From assembly GCA_012270695.1 (NCBI GenBank), contig JAAXHV010000304.1, positions 3,430 through 8,849 of the forward strand: 5,420 nt of DNA, in the 5' to 3' direction. Position numbers and translations under genes: made by a program. Source of the DNA: Gammaproteobacteria bacterium. GTDB lineage: Bacteria; Pseudomonadota; Gammaproteobacteria; Eutrophobiales; Eutrophobiaceae. Of this stretch, positions 1-5,420 are shown in pieces (the stretch's first letter is position 1; each line of letters begins with the position of its first letter). The notes under the pieces are model-generated. The model worked only from the letters and a program-made list of their open reading frames with translations. It did not search any database and was not told where the DNA came from.

Positions 1-1640
1 GGATAGTTCGGTCCTCCCCCACCTTCCGGGGCTACCCAAACGATGTTTTGGGTCGGGTCCTTGATGTCACAGGTCTTGCAATGCACACAGTTTTGCGCAT
101 TGATCTGTAATTTCGGATCGTTATCCTCGGTAACAATCTCATAGACACCCGCGGGGCAATAACGTTGCTCGGGGGCCGCGTACAGCTTTAAATTCGTTTC
201 TATGGGAACCCTGTCGTCTTTCAACAGCAGGTGGCAGGGCTGGTCCTCTTCGTGGTTGGTGTTGGAGATGAACACCGAAGAGAGCTTGTCAAAACTCAGC
301 AAACCATCCGGTTTCGGATAGTGGATTTCCTTGCAATCCGCAGCCGGCTTCAGACATTCGTTGTCCGCCCGCCTGTCATGCAGTGTGAGCGGCAGCCTGC
401 CGGAAAAAACGGATTGGTCGATAAAGTTGAACGCGGCGCCCAGGTACATTCCGAGTTTGTGCAAGGCAGCGCCGAAATTCCGTGACCGGTAGATCTCATT
501 ATAAGCCCAGGAAGCAAGAAAATTCTCGCCATAAGCAACCAGGTCTTTTCCACCAGCGTCGCCCGTTTCGAGTTCCGCCATCAGGGTTTCCGCGGCCACC
601 ATACCCGATTTCATGGCGGTATGGGTTCCCTTGATCTTTGCAAAATTCAGCGTTCCCGCGTCACAGCCGACCAGCAATGCGCCAGGCATGGACATTTTCG
701 GCAGCGAATTCAATCCGCCCTTGGTGATAGAGCGGGCGCCGTACGCCAGGCGCCGGCCACCGGTCAGGGTTTTCGCTACCAGTGGATGGTGTTTAAAACG
801 TTGAAATTCGGCAAAAGGACTGATGTACGGGTTGGAATAATTCAGGTCTATGATTAATCCCACCACCACCTGGTTCTGTTCCAGGTGATAAAGGAAAAAA
901 CCACCGGACGCTTCGCTCGATAAGGGCCAGCCTGAACCATGCACCACCAGCCCTGGCTGAAAATTCTCCGGGTCCACCTCCCACAGTTCCTTGATGCCCA
1001 GACCGTAATGTTGTGGGTCACGGCCCTCGTCAAGCTTATACCTGTCGATGAGTTGCCGGCCCAGGTGCCCTCGGCTGCCCTCGGCAAAAACCGTATACCC
1101 GGCATGGAGTTCCAGGCCCGGCTCAAAGGTATCTTTCTGTTGTCCGGCAGCGGATATGCCCATGTCTCCCGTTGCCACGCCTGTGACCCGGCCCTGTGCA
1201 TCGAACAGGATTTCCGTGGCTGCAAAACCGGGGTATATCTCAACTTCCAGTGCCTCCGCCTGTTCCGCCAGCCAGCGGCAAACGTTCCCGAGGCTGACGA
1301 TATAATTGCCTTGATTGTGCATGCTCGCGGGTACCAGAGGACCGGGGACCCTGATAGCGGACTTGCCGCCGGTCAGGAAATACATGAGGTCCTTACTGAC
1401 CGGTGTGTTTAATGGGGCTCCCCGTTGTTTCCAGTCAGGGATCAGTTCGTCCAGGGCGCGCGTTTCAAGTACGGCCCCGGAAAGAATATGGGCGCCGATC
1501 TCAGAGCCTTTCTCCAACAGACAGACACTGACGTCCCGTTGCTGCCGTTGCGCCAGGGTCTTGAGGTGAATGGCTGTCGCCAGTCCTGCCGGGCCACCGC
1601 CGACAATGACGACGTCATATTCCATGGACTCACGCTGCAT
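1..1640 (-). CDS. Electron transfer flavoprotein:ubiquinone oxidoreductase (ETF-QO), missing only its last few codons
   Basis: Membrane-associated FAD and [4Fe-4S] enzyme that takes electrons from reduced ETF, which collects them from acyl-CoA and amino-acid dehydrogenases, and reduces ubiquinone. Reading the minus strand by hand gives one uninterrupted frame of 546 codons plus two bases (CC, so Pro) with no stop before the window edge. Visible marks are the N-terminal dinucleotide-binding motif VVIVGGGPAGL (residues 10-20, G14/G16/G19), the family segment GAHILSGAV, and C-terminal cluster ligands C495 (CPAGVYE) and C518/C521/C524 (CVHCKTCDIKDPTQN), followed by the PEGGGGPNYP tail. Homologs end within a few residues of this tail, so the protein is essentially complete. 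ATG 1640 (MQRESMEYD) fits the usual family N-terminus; ATG 1652 (four residues longer) and ATG 1625 are alternatives, none with a good ribosome binding site. It lies 39 bases after the TPR gene. The family call is very sure, the start less so. Confidence 0.96.
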   Translation of the reverse strand, partial: MQRESMEYDVVIVGGGPAGLATAIHLKTLAQRQQRDVSVCLLEKGSEIGAHILSGAVLETRALDELIPDWKQRGAPLNTPVSKDLMYFLTGGKSAIRVPGPLVPASMHNQGNYIVSLGNVCRWLAEQAEALEVEIYPGFAATEILFDAQGRVTGVATGDMGISAAGQQKDTFEPGLELHAGYTVFAEGSRGHLGRQLIDRYKLDEGRDPQHYGLGIKELWEVDPENFQPGLVVHGSGWPLSSEASGGFFLYHLEQNQVVVGLIIDLNYSNPYISPFAEFQRFKHHPLVAKTLTGGRRLAYGARSITKGGLNSLPKMSMPGALLVGCDAGTLNFAKIKGTHTAMKSGMVAAETLMAELETGDAGGKDLVAYGENFLASWAYNEIYRSRNFGAALHKLGMYLGAAFNFIDQSVFSGRLPLTLHDRRADNECLKPAADCKEIHYPKPDGLLSFDKLSSVFISNTNHEEDQPCHLLLKDDRVPIETNLKLYAAPEQRYCPAGVYEIVTEDNDPKLQINAQNCVHCKTCDIKDPTQNIVWVAPEGGGGPNY

Positions 1641-1650
1641 GGTATCAACC

Positions 1651-1678
1651 ATTATCCACAGGTTAATTCCCGGATAAT
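1651..1678. repeat. Perfect 7-bp inverted repeat over the ETF-QO start region
   Basis: ATTATCC (1651-1657) and GGATAAT (1672-1678) are exact reverse complements separated by 14 bases. The pair sits between the TPR stop and the ETF-QO coding region, and one arm overlaps the alternative ETF-QO start ATG at 1652-1650. It could be a weak mRNA hairpin or a palindromic protein-binding site. The stem is AT-rich and has no following T run, so it does not look like a terminator. It may be chance. Confidence 0.4.
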
Positions 1679-1679
1679 A

Positions 1680-3017
1680 TCAACTGCGGCGTTGTTTCAG
1701 GCTTTTTTCCAGTTGCTTCTTTCTTTGTTTCTCGCTGTTAACGTAGCCCAGCCAGGTTTCCGCGGCCTTGCGACTCCTCTTGTCTTTGCTGGCTTCGGTG
1801 AAGGCGGCAATGGATGCGTCAAATTTCTGCGTCTCGAACAGGGCCAGACCCAGCATGATGTTAGCCTGGTCGCTGCGCTTCAGGCCGCCTTTTTTGAATG
1901 CAGTCCGCAGAGATTTCACGGCATCGTCATACCTGTACAGGTTGATATAAGCCTGGGCGAGGCGCATGTCCAGTTCACCGTCTTTGGATAATCGGGCAGC
2001 CTGCTGCAAAGGCGGGAGTGATTTTTCATTTTCCTGGGCCTGCAACCAGGCCTGTGACAACAACCTCAGGTTCCTGATATTTTCCTCGATTTTACCTTCT
2101 TGCATTCCCTTATCCAGCAACACTGCAGCCTTGTAGGGGGCCTCATGCAGCATGTACAAGTTGGCGAGGTTCAGTTGCTGGTTGCCTCTTTGCAGCATTC
2201 CTGCCTCATAAAGCATTTCCAGGATGGACATCTGCTTATCCAGCCGCTTTAATTCGGAATAAGTGCCGGCCATAGTCAGCCAGTACTCCGCTTTGGGATA
2301 ATAGACGACCAACTCCTTCAGTATCCCGAGCATATTCTCGTAATCGCCGAGATTGAAATAGTCCACCCGAATGAGAAGGAGCAGGTTTTCTTTCGGTATG
2401 TCGCCGCGGGCTGTGACCATGGCGTAAGCCTTCTTCAGTGGAACCAGCGATTCCTTGTACTGTTCCAACTGATAATAGCCCTGTCCCAACAGCATGTAAG
2501 CGTTTTCAGTAGGTTTCTCGGTCAGGGCAAACCACTTGTTGATAATATCTACCGCCTTTTTATAATTTTCGATAATGAAATAAAGCTGGGCCAGGGTATA
2601 CAGGGAATTGGTCTCCAGCGCCTCGGGCAAATCCGGTTGGGCTAACACTTTTTCGTAAGAGTCGATGGCGTCATCGTACCTTTCCAAGGTGAAATAGGTA
2701 TAGGCAAAATAGTTGTACAACTGTGCCTTCTCGTAGTTCGACAGCTTGGGTTGTTGAGCCAGGTCAGCTAAGGCCGCCAATCCCTGCTCGTAATTTTTAG
2801 CCTCAATCAGTTCCTGCGCCTCCGTCAATTTCTTGTAGACCTTTTCACTCATTGAGGGAGTTTTCTTGGTCTTGCGCTTCTCTCCCGAAGCTGATGATTC
2901 CTGCGCAAACGCATCCGGAATTGTTGCTGCAATGAAAACAGGGGTGACGGCAAACGTTAACGCCAACAATGCGCCACGTAGAAAAAGAGACTTAACGATT
3001 GCGCAACGAATACTCAT
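1680..3017 (-). CDS. Secreted tetratricopeptide-repeat protein of the TonB2-type cluster
   Basis: A 445-residue protein beginning with a signal peptide: basic start, hydrophobic core about residues 11-33, and a likely signal peptidase I cut after DAFA (A38|Q39). The mature part opens with a charged Lys-rich stretch (47-63), then helical pairs typical of TPRs, such as AKNYEQGLAAL near 73-83, YFTLERYDDAIDSYEKVL near 108-125, and further copies (ENYKKAVDII, LEQYKESLVPLKKAY, LYRYDDAVKSL, TQKFDASIAAF). It ends in a strongly basic tail (KQRKKQLEKSLKQRRS). Proteins of this design often follow tonB in TtpC-type clusters; a periplasmic scaffold or assembly role is inferred and no enzyme motif is visible. 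An upstream in-frame TTG at 3026 would add three residues, but GGAG at 3031-3028 lies one base from that TTG and ten from ATG 3017, so ATG is preferred. It follows tonB by 18 bases. Confidence 0.88.
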   Translation of the reverse strand: MSIRCAIVKSLFLRGALLALTFAVTPVFIAATIPDAFAQESSASGEKRKTKKTPSMSEKVYKKLTEAQELIEAKNYEQGLAALADLAQQPKLSNYEKAQLYNYFAYTYFTLERYDDAIDSYEKVLAQPDLPEALETNSLYTLAQLYFIIENYKKAVDIINKWFALTEKPTENAYMLLGQGYYQLEQYKESLVPLKKAYAMVTARGDIPKENLLLLIRVDYFNLGDYENMLGILKELVVYYPKAEYWLTMAGTYSELKRLDKQMSILEMLYEAGMLQRGNQQLNLANLYMLHEAPYKAAVLLDKGMQEGKIEENIRNLRLLSQAWLQAQENEKSLPPLQQAARLSKDGELDMRLAQAYINLYRYDDAVKSLRTAFKKGGLKRSDQANIMLGLALFETQKFDASIAAFTEASKDKRSRKAAETWLGYVNSEKQRKKQLEKSLKQRRS

Positions 3018-3026
3018 GAGTGTCAA

Positions 3027-3032
3027 TCTCCA
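3027..3032 (-). promoter_or_regulatory. Ribosome binding site that decides the TPR gene start
   Basis: The minus strand reads TGGAGA here, directly after the tonB stop codon TAG (3038-3036). Its GGAG core is ten bases before ATG 3017 and only one base before the in-frame TTG at 3026. The spacing supports initiation at the ATG, though ten bases is on the long side. Confidence 0.5.
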
Positions 3033-3035
3033 GTG

Positions 3036-3662
3036 CTAATCTTCAAGTTCGAAGGTGATCTTGTTTTGTACGCCGGGCACCTCTATCGGCTGGCCGTCAA
3101 CGACGCGAGGTTTATACTTGAACTTGGCGGCCGCCTGCAGCGAAGCCTTGTCGAAAATGCCCGGAGGCACGGATTCGACTATACGGATATCCTTGGTTGT
3201 GCCCGTTTTGGTTACGGTAAACTCAACTATGACGTAACCCTCAATGCCCCTGGACTGCGCCCGCCTGGGATAGATGGGCTGTACCTTGACGATGGGCAGG
3301 TATTCACCGTCACTGGGCGCCAGACCGAAACCGCTGGCATCCAGGTTTATATTCGTATTCACCGGGGCTGCCGAAACCTGTATGCTCTGGGCTTCCGGCG
3401 TTATATCATCCATGGAAGGAGGTGGTGGTTCCGGGGGTGGCTGGTCCGGGGGTGGCGGTTTTCTCGGCGGCGGTTTGCGCCGGTTAACCACCTCTTCAGG
3501 ATTGACCCGGACAAACTCCAGCATCCTGCCCGCGTCGTCGTCGTCCAACCTCCGGTCGGCTATGTTAATCAGGTACTGCATCAGCCAGAACAAGCCGAAA
3601 ACGACGACCAGGGCAGAAACGCCGGCAATCAGGTAACTAACAGTACGACCTACCATTTCCAT
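3036..3662 (-). CDS. tonB: TonB energy-transducing protein, short TonB2-like form
   Basis: Links the ExbB/ExbD proton-driven motor in the inner membrane to TonB-dependent receptors in the outer membrane. At 208 residues it is shorter than E. coli TonB (239) and resembles the TonB2 class. One N-terminal membrane anchor (about 8-32) is followed by an acidic patch DDDD (40-43), a proline-rich spacer (64-82, runs of three and four prolines broken by RK, DQ and E), a linker, and the TonB C-terminal domain (about 122-208) with the family QPIYPRRAQSRGIEGYV segment (YP at 131-132). The anchor has no histidine, unlike E. coli TonB where H20 is important. ATG 3662 is chosen because CAGG at 3676-3673 is ten bases upstream; ATG 3656 (two codons later) is possible. 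The gap after exbD is 17 bases. No strong Shine-Dalgarno sequence is present. The family call is firm, the TonB2 assignment rests on length and neighbours. Confidence 0.94.
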   Translation of the reverse strand: MEMVGRTVSYLIAGVSALVVVFGLFWLMQYLINIADRRLDDDDAGRMLEFVRVNPEEVVNRRKPPPRKPPPPDQPPPEPPPPSMDDITPEAQSIQVSAAPVNTNINLDASGFGLAPSDGEYLPIVKVQPIYPRRAQSRGIEGYVIVEFTVTKTGTTKDIRIVESVPPGIFDKASLQAAAKFKYKPRVVDGQPIEVPGVQNKITFELED

Positions 3663-3679
3663 TTCAACTGAACCTGCGA

Positions 3680-4081
3680 CTATTTTTCCGCTGCAAGCGC
3701 GATATTGATCACGCCGGCCTGGCGCGCCGCGTCCATGACCTCGACCAGCATCTTATTCTTGGACTCCTCGTCCGCCTGGATGACAACCGAACCCTGGGGG
3801 TTCTCGGCGCGTAAACGTTTGATATTCGGGATAACGGAACGGATATCGATCTTCCTGCGATCCAGCCAGATATTGTTGTTGGCATCAATGGCAATAAGGA
3901 TGTTGGCTTTTTTCTTTACTTCCGCGGTCGGAGCATCAGGTTTATTCACATCGATACCGGCTTCCTTGACAAAGGTCGCCGTTACAATAAAGAAAATCAG
4001 CATGATGAATACTATATCAATCAAAGGCGTGATATTGACCTCTGATTCATCATCGGCGGAAACACTGGTGATTCTACGCAT
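3680..4081 (-). CDS. exbD: ExbD/TolR family biopolymer transport protein
   Basis: Single-span inner-membrane subunit of the TonB motor, pairing with an ExbB pentamer and using the proton gradient to act on TonB. The 133-residue protein (E. coli ExbD has 141) has a short cytoplasmic N-terminus, then the family signature EVNITPLIDIVFIMLIFFIV, with the anchor at about 19-41 and the essential aspartate at D22 (equivalent to D25 of E. coli). The rest (about 42-133) is the periplasmic domain, ending MDAARQAGVINIALAAEK as is usual for the family. It lies 26 bases after the exbB-type gene and 17 before tonB, and has the best ribosome binding site in the window. In this neighbourhood it corresponds to ExbD2 of Vibrio-type TonB2 systems; TolR is unlikely because no tol/pal genes are near. 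Confidence 0.95.
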   Translation of the reverse strand: MRRITSVSADDESEVNITPLIDIVFIMLIFFIVTATFVKEAGIDVNKPDAPTAEVKKKANILIAIDANNNIWLDRRKIDIRSVIPNIKRLRAENPQGSVVIQADEESKNKMLVEVMDAARQAGVINIALAAEK

Positions 4082-4087
4082 AGTTAA

Positions 4088-4095
4088 CCTTCCTC
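4088..4095 (-). promoter_or_regulatory. Strong ribosome binding site of exbD
   Basis: The minus strand reads GAGGAAGG, six bases before ATG 4081. It is by far the strongest Shine-Dalgarno match in the cluster, which would favour high ExbD translation relative to its neighbours. It lies just after the tandem stop codons TAATAA (4110-4105) of the preceding exbB-type gene. Confidence 0.7.
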
Positions 4096-4107
4096 ACAGC
4101 AGATTTA

Positions 4108-4689
4108 TTAATGGTCCATAGTCAAGTGCTCACTCAATTTCTCTACTTCCGAGTCAGCCTTGCTCTGTAACCAGACACTGATAAAATAACCGGACAGCGC
4201 CGCGACCATACCGGACATGGTCGGCACCGTTGCCTGTGAAACCCCGGCAGCCATAGCCCTGGCATTGCCGGTGCCCAGGAACGCCATCACCTCAAACACC
4301 GTGATCATCCCCGTCACCGTTCCCAGCAAACCCACCAGCGGGCACAGTGCGACGCAGGCCTTGATGGTTCCCAGGTATTGATTCGCCCGGACCTTGACAT
4401 CGGAGATCATGGCTTCCCGCACCCTGTGGGCATTCCAGGATTTTCTTTCAGGTCTTGTATCCCAGCGCTTGACGGCGTCCTCAGACAAGCGTGGCTGTTG
4501 CGTTGAAAAATATATTAACCGTTCCACAATACACAGCCACATGATGGCCAGCACTATTCCTACAAGGTAGAGAACCGGCCCACCCAGTTCCAGGAAATCA
4601 CGAATGGCTTCCCACATGTTGATGAAGCCCTGTTCGAGCCCCACAACAGATGTAATACCGCGCAGGATTGAATAGATAAGGTCAACCAT
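4108..4689 (-). CDS. exbB: Short ExbB-type proton channel subunit (ExbB2-like, MotA/TolQ/ExbB family)
   Basis: Inner-membrane subunit that forms the channel around ExbD and drives TonB. The 193-residue protein has three membrane segments, about 37-60, 110-137 and 148-174, with the family core CPLVGLLGTVTGM (116-128) and GTGNARAMAAGVSQATVPTM (139-158). T124 and T157 match the channel threonines T148 and T181 of E. coli ExbB. The Glu176 position is Q152, and an acidic E133 lies near the end of the second span. It ends in SEHLTMDH and then tandem stops. ATG 4689 gives the longest form, but has no clear ribosome binding site; ATG 4617 (M25, MWEAIRDFLELGG) begins where many family members begin and could be the true start. 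It sits 21 bases after the ttpC-like gene. The family is certain, the start is not. Confidence 0.93.
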   Translation of the reverse strand: MVDLIYSILRGITSVVGLEQGFINMWEAIRDFLELGGPVLYLVGIVLAIMWLCIVERLIYFSTQQPRLSEDAVKRWDTRPERKSWNAHRVREAMISDVKVRANQYLGTIKACVALCPLVGLLGTVTGMITVFEVMAFLGTGNARAMAAGVSQATVPTMSGMVAALSGYFISVWLQSKADSEVEKLSEHLTMDH

Positions 4690-4710
4690 TCGTCGTCATT
4701 GCTGGTCGAA

Positions 4711-5420
4711 TTACGCAACCCGGTGCTGTTGTTCGGACGCTTCTGCGACAAAACCGGTTGCCTGCCCTTCCAGCGTCTCGATGATCCTACGGCTCTGGCC
4801 GGCCATGATACTGTGCAGGAACACCGTCGGTATGGCGACACACAAGCCCAGCATCGTGGTAATCAAGGCCTGTGAAATGCCACCGGCCATGAGTTTCGGG
4901 TCGCCGGTGCCGAACAAGGTGATCGATTGGAACGTCACGATCATGCCGATAACCGTTCCCAGCAGTCCGAGCAACGGCGCAACCACGGAGATAACCTTGA
5001 TCAAGGTGTTTAACCGGCTCAGCTTCGGCACCTCCCGTAATACCGCTTCCCCCATCTTCAATTCCAGGGATTCCAAATCAATTTCCTTGTTCTCATGGTA
5101 AGCGAGCAATACCCGGCCAAGCGGATTACTCCCGGAGGGATTATTCAGGTTACGCACCTGCCTGGCTACCGACATGCCGACACCCATCATGTAAAGTATC
5201 CTGAGCAAGGCAACGCTGATGCCGAAGATGCCCAGTCCGATGATAATCCAGCCAACGGTCCCACCCTGTGTCGTAGATCTTTCATACCAGCTGGGCACAT
5301 CGACCAACTGGCCCAGCAACTGGCCCTTGGTCGGGTCCAGACCGAACGGAATAAAGCCGCCTTCAGCATCAACCAGGTCTTCAGCGCCACTGACAAAGCG
5401 ATCTTCCGGCTGGCGCAGCA
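4711..5420 (-). CDS. ttpC: TtpC-like MotA/TolQ/ExbB family protein, 5' end outside the window
   Basis: The frame enters at the window edge (two bases, then 236 codons) and ends with TAA at 4713-4711. The first about 53 residues continue a periplasmic region, with RFVSGAEDLVDAEGGF (7-22), FGLDPTKGQLL (25-35) and ERSTTQGG (46-53), a pattern of the long ExbB-like proteins called TtpC in Vibrio TonB2 systems. Then comes an ExbB-type domain: spans at about 54-76, 140-163 and 182-205, a cytoplasmic loop between the first two, the core APLLGLLGTVIGM (147-159) and GTGDPKLMAGGISQALITTM (170-189). The E. coli ExbB Glu176 position is Q183, while the threonines equivalent to T148 and T181 are present (T155, T188). 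Full-length TtpC proteins are about 450 residues with a signal peptide and coiled coil, so roughly half is missing here. Known TtpC is needed for TonB2-dependent uptake; the role here is by analogy. A TTG at 5319 is internal, not a start. Confidence 0.9.
   Translation of the reverse strand, partial: LRQPEDRFVSGAEDLVDAEGGFIPFGLDPTKGQLLGQLVDVPSWYERSTTQGGTVGWIIIGLGIFGISVALLRILYMMGVGMSVARQVRNLNNPSGSNPLGRVLLAYHENKEIDLESLELKMGEAVLREVPKLSRLNTLIKVISVVAPLLGLLGTVIGMIVTFQSITLFGTGDPKLMAGGISQALITTMLGLCVAIPTVFLHSIMAGQSRRIIETLEGQATGFVAEASEQQHRVA

Noticed and set aside
350..1243. Short minus-strand open frames of 67 and 129 codons that could suggest ETF-QO is broken
   Set aside because: They are in the wrong frame. 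The ETF-QO frame was read by hand from 1652 to the window edge without a stop or frameshift, so the gene is intact and merely cut by the edge.
1653..1679. Terminator between the TPR gene and ETF-QO
   Set aside because: The only hairpin is an AT-rich 7-bp stem with a 14-base loop and no T run on the transcribed strand.
1674..1702. Possible promoter before ETF-QO with a TATTAT box at 1679-1674
   Set aside because: The -10-like hexamer is fair but no convincing -35 match lies at normal spacing (best is CTGAAA about 15 bases away), so it is not listed as a feature.
939..1991. Plus-strand open frames of 157 and 188 codons opposite ETF-QO and the TPR gene
   Set aside because: They are antisense shadows of two well-supported minus-strand genes and show no family resemblance.
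3033..3671. Long plus-strand open frame of 212 codons opposite tonB
   Set aside because: It mirrors the tonB gene almost exactly; its sequence has no recognisable family features, while the minus strand encodes a clear TonB with anchor, proline-rich spacer and C-terminal domain.
5319..5319. TTG at 5319 as the start of the TtpC-like protein
   Set aside because: The frame stays open upstream to the window edge and the upstream residues (FGLDPTKGQLL and before) match the long TtpC-type family, so the codon is internal.
4108..5420. Flagellar MotA or Tol-Pal TolQ identity for the ExbB-type genes
   Set aside because: Neighbours are exbD and tonB, no motB, tolA, tolB or pal is present, and the long protein has the DPTKGQLL-type extension of TtpC.

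Overview
The window is a compact set of co-oriented genes, all read on the minus strand, so transcription runs from position 5420 towards 1. The organism is most likely a gammaproteobacterium, possibly marine or otherwise aquatic. The gene order (long TolQ/ExbB-type protein, short ExbB, ExbD, short TonB, TPR protein) is the TonB2/TtpC-type energy-transduction cluster known from Vibrio, Shewanella and relatives. The electron-transfer-flavoprotein:ubiquinone oxidoreductase is of the single-chain bacterial/mitochondrial type. I cannot place the genus from sequence alone.

Layout in transcription order. At 5420-4711 is the C-terminal 236 codons of a TtpC-like MotA/TolQ/ExbB family protein, whose start lies outside the window. 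At 4689-4108 is a short ExbB-type channel subunit, at 4081-3680 is ExbD, and at 3662-3036 is a short proline-rich TonB. At 3017-1680 is a secreted tetratricopeptide-repeat protein. From 1640 to the window edge is ETF-QO, an open frame that is not interrupted and is cut by the edge only a few residues before its expected C-terminus. Gaps between genes are about 9 to 40 bases, no gene is on the plus strand, and no terminator or strong internal promoter was seen. Everything could therefore be one transcript, although ETF-QO could also have its own promoter.

How they work together. The two ExbB-family proteins and ExbD should form inner-membrane proton-driven motor complexes that energise TonB. 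TonB spans the periplasm to open outer-membrane TonB-dependent receptors for iron complexes, vitamins or large organic substrates. The exported TPR protein is a conserved companion in such clusters and probably acts as a periplasmic scaffold; its exact role is not known to me. ETF-QO is a respiratory enzyme passing electrons from ETF (fatty-acid and amino-acid oxidation) to ubiquinone, and has no obvious mechanical link to TonB.

I see no mobile element, CRISPR array, RNA gene or clearly new system. The points most worth a second look are the missing acidic residue at the ExbB Glu176-equivalent position in both ExbB-family proteins, a TonB anchor without the usual histidine, the ETF-QO gene directly behind the TonB cluster, and an inverted repeat over the ETF-QO start region.
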